A DNA stretch of 64,000 nucleotides, taken from Alitta virens (lineage: Eukaryota; Annelida; Polychaeta; Phyllodocida; Nereididae). Shown one piece after another: positions 35,491 to 47,139 of the stretch (positions are counted from its first letter, which is position 1; each line of letters begins with the position of its first letter). Made by a program: the position numbers and the translations under genes. Location: NCBI GenBank assembly GCA_932294295.1, contig OW028581.1, positions 12,885,162-12,949,161 of the forward strand. The letters run 5' to 3'. The notes beneath the pieces were generated by a model, which worked only from the letters and a program-made list of their open reading frames with translations, was not told the DNA's origin and made no database searches.

Positions 35491-38400
35491 ATGTCCGATG
35501 CACAGAGAAAGTTGTTCGGAAGGCAGCCAGGTGAAGCAGACCTTATATATTCACTTCAAGTGCATGTGCATGTACATTTGTACACACTGCTCGTCGTCTA
35601 ATAATATTACGTTAAGGTCAGATTGTGTCACTCGACAACAAACAATTGAATGTTTGTGATTAGACAGGTCAATTCGTCGACACGCAATCGTCCACATACC
35701 AGTAGCTGACACATTGGAAGGCCTGGTACAAATTGTTAAACCAACTTGTATAAATTTGGGAGACTTTAAGGCCTTGACAAACTTTTGCCCACAACAACCA
35801 ACTTATTGAGAGGTCATTACCATCTCGTTGACATATTAATGCAAACATCTAATCTGCCCAATGACCATTTTGTCAACTAGAGAAGGATTGGACACTTCGA
35901 TACTTCAAAGGTTCACACTGCGTTTCGCTACCGTTCTAATGACCAATTTATGATGCTCTATTAGACCCACGTGTTATAGCTCCCCCTCACTGATTCCACT
36001 GGGAAACAATAGAAAGGGTTGCTAAATATGTATTCATATAGGCTGACATGCATATCTTTCCTCTACACACAGTATAAACTTGACATTTGTTTCCTTCTTT
36101 GTTTTTTCACACTAAGATTTTATTTCTGTTGGCAACACAATTTTGAAAATATATAAATAGGCAGGTTTTTATCAAAATTTTGCTGAAAATTAGGCATCTT
36201 TGAAGGTCTGTATCTCCGTTCGACAACTTTCGATGATAAAGGCATACTAACCAGCATGAAGACAAGGTTTTCAGCTTTTCAATGAATAGGGTCTGATCTA
36301 TGGCTCTTTGTGGCTTCTTGAGTTATCACATGATTAAAATAACATGTTTCACAAAATATTAGTTCCAATCTGGCTAATTTTAGTCCATAACTTTCTTAAT
36401 ATTAGGGCTAGAAATTTGGCGAAAACACTTTTAGAATCCTTGGATCATGCCGCATTCACTGGCAGTGATGTCAAGAATATACAATAAGAAATGAAGAATT
36501 TCGACTTAGAAATTTAGGGAGTTAATTGCTGCGGATGCAGGGCATCACTGAAGAGGGGTGTGCTCACTGAAGCGCAGTGTGAACATCAAAGAATTTATGT
36601 ATTTAGGGAAGCAGCAGGGGTCCTTGGGCCAGCTCTGGGCGAATTTGACTCTTCTTAAATCACCTAATAATGAATATTGTTTTATTACTTTCCGAAGTGT
36701 CCAATCCTTCTCTAGTTCATCCAAGAGTTTACAAACTGAGTGTGTTCAGTGCAAAAATAAAGGAATAAATACTCTTGTTTTCAGTGTCCTAGTGGTCCCC
36801 AGGCTGTGTCCCAATGTACTTCATGCCTGGGGACCATTGGGACAATTTTTAAGGTCACACAAATGCTGCCTCAAGGTCGCAGGTAATTTTATTGCTATTT
36901 TTGCAAAACTTTGGAATGTATTATTTCATAAACGGATAGAGATACAACTCTAATATCATAGTATGTTTGCTTTTGCTATAAGGTATCCCCCCCCCCCAAA
37001 AAAAAATCAATTGACGTACTTGAGAACCACATATGGTGGGACACAGATGATCATATGTTGTATTATGGCTGATTCAGTGCAGCCAAACTTTTGGTGGTGA
37101 TCGGGTGAAGGTTGCTGAGAATATGGGGCAAAATAGATTTTGCTACTTACCTCAAAAACTTTAACGCTTTGTAACTTTTGATTGGATAGCCCAAATTTGA
37201 CCATCTTTGGGTCATACGTAGTACTTTAGCTTTAGCTTTAGATGTTCTGAAAGTAGGTGGTATTCCTCTGTTCCAGATCCATTTTCTTCTGTATAGTTTG
37301 GGACGGAGTGTGGAATGTAAGATTAATTTCAATTATTTACAATATACTATAGCTTGCTGAACCTCTGATGCCACCCTGCTAGTATTGGTTGTCTTATTTA
37401 TATTTTACAGCTAATACTGCTAATTGCTAGGCCGCTTATGCTGCCCTGCATCCTGGTTCCATATTCCTTTGGTTTGGTACAATCGTGGACCCCAGAACTT
37501 GTCTAATGCATTCTTAAAGGCATTTAGACTCTGTGCTATTACCACTTTTTCTGGTAATTTATTCAACATATATCCTTATGCTGAAGAAATTTCACCTCAG
37601 ATCCAATCTCAGGGTTCTCATCTTGAAGAGTTTAAGTGGATATTCGATGTCCTCTCATTTGTCCTTTTATCCTGTGCAGTCGTGGTTGCATTCGGAGTCA
37701 TAGATGCTGTGCAACATTTTAAACAGTTGATCATGTCCCCTAGCATCCATCTGTGTAGCAATGTTGGTAGGTTCAGGTATTTCAGCCTTTGATGATAGTT
37801 CATACCTTGTGTTCCGTTGACTCATCTAGTGGCATTTCTCTGTACCTGTTCTTATCTTCTGATGTCTCCTTACTAGTGATGTATAGAGTGGTATGAACAC
37901 TTCTTTGTACAAGTGTATAAAAGTCCATCTGATGAGTCCCATCACTTTGTTGCCCTTCTTGATGATCCCTTCAATACTATGACAACCCCTAAATCCTTTT
38001 CATTTCTAGTTGGAGCAATTTCGATTGGTAGATTTTGGATCGGGTCAATAAGTGCTTTATGATCAGATGTGAAGTTTGGTCTTCAACTAATGGTCATCTG
38101 TTTGCATTTTTCCAGGTTGAACTGAAGTAACCACTTTTCGAACCAGCTGTCCAATTTCTCCAAGTCATTATTCATGGCTCCAAAGTTTGTGACATCTCGA
38201 GCTATTTTGGAACAATTTGGAGTATTCAGCAAACATGTAGACTGTGTTTTCTAGGCTATCTGGGTGGTCATTTATGTAGTACGAACATCAAAGGTCCCAA
38301 AACTGAGCCTGGGGTATTCCGCTAGTAACTTCTACAGGTTTGATTTTTTTAATCTCCAACTGCTGCGAAGAGCTTTCCATCCTTTAGGAAATCTTGGAGC

Positions 38401-40613
38401 CAGCTTTTGATGGGTCTTATATGCCATAGTACTCAATTTTCTTCAGAAGCCTACGATGTGGAACTAGATCAAACGCCTTCCGAAAGTCCAGATATACCAA
38501 TCCTATCAGTCTGGACGCAAGACCCTCAATCACACCTTTCCACAGGAGAGGGTCTTGTAGAATTCAGAGGAGGAAGAATCATAGTGGGCGAGCAAGCAAT
38601 TTGACTATGTGGAAAGGTTTATTTGAATCATCAGAATAATAGAATACGCCACGTCCCTGTACTAAATACGCCAAAGAACTATGTTATGCGCCGCTTAGCT
38701 AAATTTAACCTGCGTAGCGATTGACCTACTTCCATGGCCTATTTTGCCATGCTTTGATATCCACTAGACCCTTGTCTATGACGAGGCCTGAGGGTCTAGG
38801 CCTAGACTGTACTTCTATATTGTCGAGCGCCTCTGTCCACAGGTCTAGGATCTTTAATAACTGCAACACTGTTGATCTTCCTGGTAGAAACCCATACTGT
38901 TTTGTGAATAGTTTAAGCTTGAACATATGCTTCATCAATGTATCCCTTATTAGGGACTCTTAACAATTGGCAGGTAATACTTGTGAGGCTCAAAGCTCTA
39001 CAGTTCTCACACAAGGTCCGGGGTCATTTCTTATGTATTGCGTAAACCCTAGCTTCTTTTCATTTCGATGGTAACTTCTTGGTCTGTAGGGAGTTTTCGA
39101 AGATTATATTGAGAGGTATAACTACTTCATCAACTGCCTTTTTCAGAATCCAAGTTGTAATGCAGTCAGGACCAAGGTGACTTTCCGAGCTTTAGCTTCA
39201 TGACCTTCTTTCTCAATTCTGTCTCAGTGATTGTTCCCTCCTTTTGAGAAGTCTAGTTGCAGTACTGGGCCAAGTGTTGGTACGTTGTCCTGTGTTTCGC
39301 CGTGTAAACTGAGGCAAAGAAGTTGCATGGGGCTGCAGCTTTGTCTTTGTCACTCGCAGCTAATCTAGGTTCCCCATCTATGATGGTCTCACGTTCTGGG
39401 ATCTTGGTCTGGCTGTTTACATATACCCAGAACTTTTTGGGGTTGGTCTTGGCTTCTTTTGCCATCTGCTGTTCCATTTTTACTTTGCCCTTTTCTTGTC
39501 AGGTTACCTAGTTCCTCAGTTTAGTGTACTCGTTGTATTTTTGTTCCTCTTTTGTTTCTAAGTACCTTGGTCATGCTCTATTTTTCTTCCTAATCTTCTT
39601 AACTGTCTCTTCATCCAGTGGTATCTTCCATTTTCTGCAACCCACCCTAGTTTTAGGGATGCACTCATCTTGGACCTTGTTAATTTCACCTGCAAAGATC
39701 ACCCATTGTTCTTCCACATCTTTGCCTTCCAGCAGCCTTTTCCAAGCAAACATCAGCTTTGGACAAATAAACGTAATCAATCAATATGAATAACTTTGGG
39801 TCAAAGGTTAAGGTCACAGGTGATGTCAAAGTTACAAATTTAAAATGGCTGTCTCTCTAATTTTGATCATGAGTTTTGAGCAAAGTGTCATAATATTATG
39901 TAACATAGGGCTTTCAGAGTATTGTAGGATATTTGACCTTGACGCGACTCAATGTCTTAATTTAAAGTCAAATGTTAAAAGCTAGCAATTTTGACAACTT
40001 GGGTGTATGGAAATCACTCAAGAGTGTTTGCTAAGAGGTTTGGTTACATCTGCATGACATCTCAGGTACCTAAGCGTCATTACCACCTATAAATGGGGTA
40101 ATAACCCCAAATGGAGCAAGTATTATAAATATTAACATTGCACTACGTATTTTTACCAAATTTAGTTTTTATGTTGGAGTAGTTGTATCAAATAATTGTG
40201 TGCAGCCATTTTGGATGACCTCTAGTTGAAGGTCAAGGTCACATATGACCTTGACCATTATCTGATGGTAGCAATCCTTAATCTACAAAGTAAACCCTCT
40301 GGCAAGGCTATTTAGATTTTCTGGTAGTGACACTCTGAGGAGGAAACTTGTAATATAATAAGGAACTGGTATTTATTTTACTCAATTACAGATATTTTGG
40401 TTTTCCTCTTTGCATATATAATATATTGCGGTCCACATTATTCAAAGATATCAAAGTTAATTACACAGTACTATATACATTAACCTTTCTCCATTTCATG
40501 TCTAATCCAATTTTAATTATCTGTGAAGGTGATTATGGTATGGTGAATCATTTCTATCTGTTCCCGGGAACAGAGAGAGATCTAGTTAAAATGTTATTTT
40601 AAATTTATTTATA

Positions 40614-40650
<37 letters not shown>

Positions 40651-43600
40651 CACCCAATATTCTGGCACAGAATATGTGTTATGTCAAAACTCATTACAAT
40701 ATGATGTTGATTTGCAGTTTTTTCTTCTTCTATAGCACGAATGGTTCTGATAGATCTGGTTCCACCTTTTAACATGGACCTCTGCCACAACCTTCGACAA
40801 GCCGTTGAACACGTCATATCATTGGCATCTTCTCTAGCAGGCCCGTCTCGGCTGCCCTTCTTTGGTTTGATGGCACTTGGAAGTTATCCAGAGGTAAGAA
40901 GTTTGAAATTGCTGCATAATATTTTCTTTCTTTTGCAATGCCATAGGAATTCATAGTGGTGGAATTGGCTGCACACAATTAAATGTACAATGTACATATA
41001 CATTTGTATGACAATCTATAAAATAGTGAGTTTTGAAAGATCCTTGAAGCCAGTTCCCAGATTCCAGTTTCCACTTCCCAGTTAGTTACAATGCAGTCAG
41101 CTACCAGTACTTCAGCTCCCAGTTCCAGTTACCAGTCAGTTACCAGAAAAAGAGTAAAGTCACCTCATAGTTCTAGTTCCCAGGTTCTGCACTGTTCCCA
41201 ACTTCTCAGAAAAGTAAGGTCCTGGCTCAGAGTGTATTTCCTTAAGTAAAACCTTGTTATGGCACAAAATTGTCTTATGAGTACATAAACAAAGATTGCT
41301 GAATAAGGACACTTAATTGGCTTTAAGCTGACAGCACACAGTGGTTGGGAGATATTGGCCAATCAGGAAGCACCATCATGTGTGTAGATGGTGAAATATG
41401 CAAATTAGCTGCCACTAGAGATGAGAATTGAACATTCCCAGCGAACAGAAATAAGTGGTAAATACCCATAAATAATGAAACTTATCACTTAGAATAAGAA
41501 GGAAAATTATTTTGTGTATGATATTGCCATTTTTGAGGTGTGACATGATGTTTTTGACAGAAATATCCCCCATCCTTTATTAATACATATGCTCAGGGGT
41601 AGTAAAGCTGTTCTTGACAAAGTCAGTGGCCTTGGATTTATTGTATGCTAACATGCATATGCTAAGTGCTGTTATGATGGCAAACGCCTGTGATGAAACC
41701 AAAAACACTCACACAAATGTCTGCTAACTGGAGAGTTAGCTATTCAGTAAGCACCAATGTTTGGTTTCCCTGAAAAGCTAAGGAATTGGGCTATCTCGTG
41801 AATCAACAACCATCTGTGTGCTACTATTCTGTATACCCAGTTCACATATTAATGCGAAATTTCTCTGTAAGTAATGCATAACATAACTTACTTTAAAAAA
41901 AAAAATACTTCTGGTAAATGGCTAGTTGTCTATGCAGTAAGCATCAAGTTTGGTACCACTCAGTAGCTAAGGGATTATTCTTTCTTCGCCAAACAAATTT
42001 CTGTTTACTGGATAGTTAGCTATGCATGAAGCACCAATGGTTGGTTTGGTAAATGTACAATTGTTTTTTCATGTAAGAAAAAAAGGATTGAGAATCGAAC
42101 TCCGGTTACCCACACAGAAAGCCGGCATGCTAACCATTACACCATGGTGGTGATTCAAGAATCACAATAAAGCAGCAGTTCTACATTCTTAGAAAAAAAA
42201 GGTGCCATGTAAAACCAAACGGGTTTTCAGCTTGTCACAAATATAGAACCGAATATTTATAAGGCCATCACTTGGGTATTTGGGAAGCACTCTATACCAT
42301 GGGGACCTTGAGGTTTTTGAAATACCTTTTATATATATTACTCAAAATCAAATAATAATCTTCTGGATTCACAAGCCAGCGTGTCGACCAGTGAGTCATA
42401 GAGCTGATTGCTTTGGAGGGAATCTAAGCCCATTGATTACAAGCCAGCAAATAATAGTAGTTAGGGTGGCATCATACTCACTATGAGGTCACTGTGAGCT
42501 CATCATTTGAGATCACAAGGTGAGCTGAGCTCATGGTGAGCTAACTGTGATGTCATCCTTTTGATCTCATCCTATGAGTTTTGAGTGAGGGCACTGTGAG
42601 TGTAACATTAGCTCACTGGGTAGGCTATCCAGTGAAATGACAATCATCTGTGTGCCATTATTGTATGAACCCATTTTTTATTCTATTGTGACATTTCTCT
42701 CGATAAAAGTCAACTATATGGCAAACGAATTTCTAGTCACTGGATAGTTTTTGTGATCTGAATTAAGCAACGCTGTTTGTTATGGCTAAATAGCTAAGGG
42801 ATTGGGCTGTGCAAAAAGTAAGCAATGATCTATGTGTTACACAGTTAGGAGATTTTTATTGTGAAAAAAAAATAAGCCTTACATTAGCAAAGAAATGTCT
42901 CGATAGCTTTCAGGGGTACTAAACATTGGCAAACTGTAGATTTTTTTTAGAGAATGTAACTGGGTACATAGAAATGCAATGTAAAGTAATTTAACTTTAT
43001 TTATCTATCTACAGTACTTATTTCTGCAGTATGCTCGGAATCAGCAGTATTATCTATCTATCTATCTATGCATGTGCAGCTGCAGTCACTTTTCAACTCC
43101 GCGCTTCTTGATTTGGGGTTTAAGATGGGAGTAATCTCATGGTCTGTTCAATGTACCCCAGGGTGATAAACTGAGACAGGATGGGATCGCATTTACGCAC
43201 TTGAGTGAACTTGTGCTCTTGGGTCACCCCACCCTGCCAGTTAAGGGCCAACATTTTCTTGCGTTGCTGTTTAGTGTAATGGTTATCTAACAGGGCAATT
43301 TTAATCTCTTCTTCGGAGCATAGAAATGTCTGTGCATGGCTTCCCCCACTAGTGTACATTCTTAACCTTACAGTTGTCTGAAAAAGGCCATAGTTTTCCC
43401 CTGTATATATAAATTTACATTAAATATGTGCACCGAGTGTGATTGTTATGTGGCTTAAAAGGCTTAAATAGAATAATATTTATTAAGAATTCTATTCCAT
43501 TCTATTCTATTCTTAACAGACTCTGTTGCCCTTGCAAACCACCAAGGGGGCATACGGCAGGGTGTGCAGTGCCCTTCAAGAGCTCCAGGCCATCTGTGGA

Positions 43601-46600
43601 GATCTCTCTGGCCACACCACCTCATCCTGTTTGACTCAAGCTGTTCTGGAAGCTGTCCAGGGTTTCAAGAGCCACTCCAGTGCTGTCATGCAGGTAAGAA
43701 ACATTGATGACTACCAGACCTATTCACGAAAGGTGTCTCTTTAATAATTTTGAGAGTCTAATTCTGAAGTCAGGATATTCAGGTACATAACAATTTCTGT
43801 TTGTTGAATGAATAATTTCAGAGTGGTGGGTTTATGACAGAACTGGAAATAACAGTTTTCACGTGCCAAAATACAGCTGCAAAACAAGTGGATAAAGCAC
43901 TAAAGAGATGCTCTGACAATGTTAAAGTGAGTCACGTTGAAATGATAATTCAAAAATTATTTTACTATCAGAAATAAAGAATTTTGTTAGATAATGACAT
44001 ATGGAATCAGACCATTAGAGCCGATCTCGAATTAGATTAATTTAAATTAAATGTAGATTAGATTCTATGTGGTCCTTTGGGGACTCCATATAGCCGGATT
44101 TCGCCTGGAGTGTAATACTACACAGATCAGTAATTTTGTGAAAACGTTTCAAAACAATGACAACCATACATATCAACCTTGTGGAACCAAACCATTGTAC
44201 AATAATTGCACCTTAAATCAGAAGGTACAAGTGGTCCACCTGGGAACAAGTCCAGTTCACTTGGAAGATGCCAGCAGCGTAAGTAGTGGAAGTCAGAACA
44301 GCCATTCCTCAGAATCATCTCGAGATGAAGCCACATCCCTTGTTGATGTGATGCACATATCCTCTGACATCCTCAGCATCGAGGAATACATTAAAGTGTG
44401 GTTGCATGATGCTGCAACGGATCGAGAGCATCTTCATCTCCTCATCAACTGCAACGGAGGTATATATTATTGTAGTAATGACATTAGGAAAAGGACATGA
44501 AATATATTTGTAATGCACTGAACTATGAAATGATACCATGGCATAATTTATTGTTCAGCCGGCGATGGGCTGACCTTGAAATGTGACCTTCATGAAAGAA
44601 TCATGGACCCAAGTCTGTTGCCTATTTCTCATTTTGTAAGCTGAGTCCTTTATTCTTCAATACCAAGGCATTCCAATCATATGCACACTTTGTACAGTAT
44701 TATCTGTAAACCCTTCTAATTATGTTTTTCTTGCAGTGCTTACTGTCTTTAGGACAGTCTCATAAGATGGCATACAAAGCAGGAGGAATGGATGTTCCTG
44801 TGTACAGAATGAGGGCCATCAGGACAGTTCCAATTGCGACCATTTGTGACTCTTTGGTCTATGGCACGGTAGGTCTAACCCCATTATTCTTAATTACACA
44901 AAAATTACAGATAATTTATGAATCACAGGAATTTATAGATTTTACACAATTGACATGACATTTTACACAATTGACATGACATATTAGAAGGTGTGGAATA
45001 CGGTTGATAACCACATGAAAAGCTGGGCATGGTATTGTGGGAAAAAAGAATTCAACAATGCCAATAAATGATAGCCATGCTCTTGTTGACTCCTGAATCT
45101 CTATGGAATGCTGGCAAAACGAAGTCAATATGCATAGTAATTTTGGTAATTAGGTTTATTTGCTTATTAATTATTCGTGTGCTCCAACTTTCAACATGGT
45201 ATCTATAGATGCAGGAATCAATGTTCTGGAGGCAATACCCTTGTTACTTGCAGCCTTATATAGTCAAAGCCACGGGATGCTGGAAAATAGACTGGGATGA
45301 ACTGGAAGCGAATCAGAAGAGATTTGTGGCATTTGTTAACCTTATGGCTGAGAAGGTTAGTGTTGAAAGCATTTTAATCAAGGAAGCAGATGAAAAAGTC
45401 AATTCTGCGAAGTCTGCGTGTCTTGTAAACAGTATCAAGTTAAAACTTCTTTCCGTTTAATTTCCGTGACAGTAAAGTGTCTATCTCTGTTGAATGCAGC
45501 AAGATGCTCTTATTTGCCAAATGGACATGACTGACAAAGCGCAGACGAACAGGAAAGGCTTCAAATACCAGATAGAGACGCCCACTGCAAATTGTCTTTT
45601 TGTTGTAAGTGACACTCCTCTAATATCATTGTACTTGAACGTAAAACCAGATTTAGTCTACTATGCACCTGATTACGCATAAGAAAATTCTGAATTTGAA
45701 ACGGACGGTTCATTCTTATGTTGCTCTGAATGTAGCTATATACATCGTTGTGAATAAAATGCTTTAATTACTGTACTTTTCTTTGAATGTAGCTATACAT
45801 TGTGGTAAAATGCTTTATAATTACTGTACTTTTCTTTGAATGTAGCTATACATTGTGGTAAAATGCTTTATAATTACTGTACTTTTCTTTGAATGTAGCT
45901 ATACATCGTGGTAAAATGCTTTATAATTACTGTACTTTTCTTGGAATGTAGCTATACATCGTGGTAAAATGCTTTATAATTACTGTACTTTTCTTGGAAT
46001 GTAGCTATACATCGTGGTAAAATGCTTTATAATTACTGTACTTTTCTTGGAATGTAGCTATACATCGTGGTAAAATGCTTTATAATTACTGTACTTTTCT
46101 TTTTAGGTAATGCCATCAGCAGGAACCAGCATGTTGATTCGTCCAATAACGGGCCGAGAATTGACTGCACCTTGTGATGCCGGTGCCACAGAGGAGACCC
46201 TGTCCACCCCTCCTGATGTGCTGCAAGAAGTCACTAGTGCCTATGAGCAGGTTGGCAGTCAATTTAGGATGCCAGCTTGGGAAAAAATCCCAAGTAGAAT
46301 TTAAATAAACACTGACATATCAGCAATTTGTTATAATCAAGTTTGAAAGGGAAAGTGTTCCATAGGCAGCATGCTCTGTGGTACGATGTTTGGAAGAATA
46401 ATGCAGTGTAGCCTATGGTCACTGAGTTCCCTGTAAAACTCCATAAACACAATGATTGGCTACATCTTTGCTCCTGTGTTTGCTCTTTCAGATAGATCAT
46501 GCAGCTTCATACAACCCCTTGCTCTACTGTTGCAACATATATGACCATTTGAATTACAACCTCAACAAATCTGCGCCTAGTAGTAAAAGAAAGGCTACGG

Positions 46601-47139
46601 GGGTCTTGAGACCCGCAGCTGTCCCACCCCCTCCCCCTTTGGCACAAACGGTTTGTATTTCCTTTAATTGCGCTGGAATAGGCCTACCCCTGATTACAAA
46701 ATAGTATTAGTTGTGGGATGTCATTTGAGCCAGCGACACTCCAATTATGATGAAAATTTGTACAAAAGTTTATATATAGAAATCTATGTCTTTTTTTTTT
46801 ACTGGTAGTTATAAATATAAAATCTTTTGAAAAATTTGCATTTGAAACTCAAATATACCACATAAATTGGATAGTGCATTTACTACAAGACTTCTAACTT
46901 CTGTTTTATATTAAAAACCTTATCCTTAAGGCTTATATTTTTCCCTATCCTTGCAGAACATGTCCAGTGCCAGCAGTGGCTTTGTTTCTGCCCAGAGTCT
47001 CTCTAATTCTACTCAGTTGAGGAATCAAAGTCTGACGATGTCCGCCAGGGGCGCCAATGACAGACAAGGGCCAGGACGATCAAAGGCCAGTGCATTCTAT
47101 GGGAAAGACCCCACATCACCATTCCCTACTCATTTATGA
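35491..47139 (+). CDS. M1AP: Meiosis 1 associated protein
   Basis: 12 coding exons: 35491-35530, 40736-40893, 43520-43693, 43822-43926, 44222-44459, 44559-44635, 44737-44868, 45209-45355, 45500-45604, 46107-46250, 46492-46650, 46957-47139. They sum to 1662 nt (553 aa; human M1AP is about 530). Conserved blocks: LASSLAGPSRLPFFGLMAL, EYIKVWLHDAATDREHLHLL, LKCDLHERIMDPSLL, ICDSLVYGT, CWKIDWDELEANQKRF, GRELTAP and YNPLLYCCNIYDHL. The C-terminal tail is Ser/Arg-rich and ends FYGKDPTSPFPTHL, similar in position to the human EWEKDPSRP end. In mammals M1AP is needed for male meiosis I and is linked to the ZZS proteins that stabilise recombination intermediates. Exon 1 (MSDAQRKLFGRQP) is chosen because its phase joins exactly to exon 2 and RQPAR-MVLI aligns with human QQPPR-LLIV. 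AATAAA signals lie at 47178-47183 and 47234-47239. Confidence 0.92.
35875..36717. mobile_element. 843-bp inverted-repeat element in M1AP intron 1
   Basis: AACTAGAGAAGGATTGGACA CTTCG at 35875-35899 is repeated exactly in reverse complement at 36693-36717. A second pair lies further in: CTTCAAAGGTTCACACTGCG on the left and CGCAGTGTGAACATCAAAG near 36575-36593, with about 100 extra bases on the right side that look like a later insertion. No transposase is encoded. A target duplication was not recognised. Confidence 0.75.
37424..39780 (-). mobile_element. Degenerate LINE (jockey/CR1-like), reverse-transcriptase ORF
   Basis: Minus-strand order of remnants: linker region KLMFAWKRLLEGKDVEEQW near 39750; KEAKTNPKKFWVYVNSQTK near 39450; an LGPDCIT-like stretch near 39150-39190; YGFLPGRSTVLQLLKILDLW near 38890; RT motif A as LDFRKAFDLVPHRRLL near 38440-38485; a VLGPLMF block near 38300; RLKYLNLPTLLHRWMLGDMI near 37780; and a final VxNLWNxLPEKVVIA-like block near 37540. 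This is the known order in non-LTR elements. Stops and frameshifts are spread throughout. An intrusion or rearrangement separates the RT blocks at about 38490-38720. It sits antisense in M1AP intron 1. Confidence 0.85.
40616..40649. repeat. (TA)n microsatellite
   Basis: About sixteen TA dinucleotides roughly 90 bp upstream of M1AP coding exon 2. A similar run lies at about 11001-11034. Confidence 0.9.
41045..42860. repeat. Composite degenerate repeats in M1AP intron 2
   Basis: 41045-41185 repeats CAGCTACCAGT/CCCAGTTCC words as at 18775-19045. Three diverged copies of a block with GGATAGTTAGCTATGCA, CTAAGG(A)ATTGGGCT and CATCTGTGTGC follow at roughly 41725-41870, 41920-42030 and 42620-42840. 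42470-42610 carries GAGCTCA/TCACTGTGAG repeats related to 18240-18470. The block looks like an old, partly duplicated unit; no coding potential. Confidence 0.55.
42086..42152 (-). repeat. tRNA-like sequence (SINE head or tRNA pseudogene)
   Basis: Minus strand: ATGGTGTAATGGTTAGCATG (A-box type) and GGAGTTCGATTCTC (B-box type) about 30 bases later. The T-arm stem and acceptor stem do not pair properly, so a functional tRNA is unlikely. Plus-strand A-rich sequence lies next to the 3' side. Confidence 0.6.
45728..46104. repeat. 53-bp tandem repeat abutting an M1AP splice acceptor
   Basis: GAATGTAGCTATACAT(C/T)GTGG occurs at 45785, 45838, 45891, 45944, 45997 and 46050, an exact 53-bp spacing, with a diverged first copy at 45728. 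Each unit ends in TTACTGTACTTTTCTT. The last unit runs straight into the acceptor TTTTAG of the M1AP exon at 46107, so the polypyrimidine tract of that exon is part of the repeat, and each upstream unit carries an acceptor-like GAATGTAG after a similar pyrimidine stretch. Confidence 0.92.

Noticed and set aside
36558..36953. 131-codon plus-strand frame in M1AP intron 1
   Set aside because: It straddles the right end of the inverted-repeat element and shows no family signal.
42086..42152. Functional tRNA gene
   Set aside because: A- and B-box words are present but acceptor and T stems do not pair.
45728..46104. Possible CRISPR-like array
   Set aside because: The 53-bp units are contiguous with no variable spacers; this is animal DNA and an ordinary tandem repeat.
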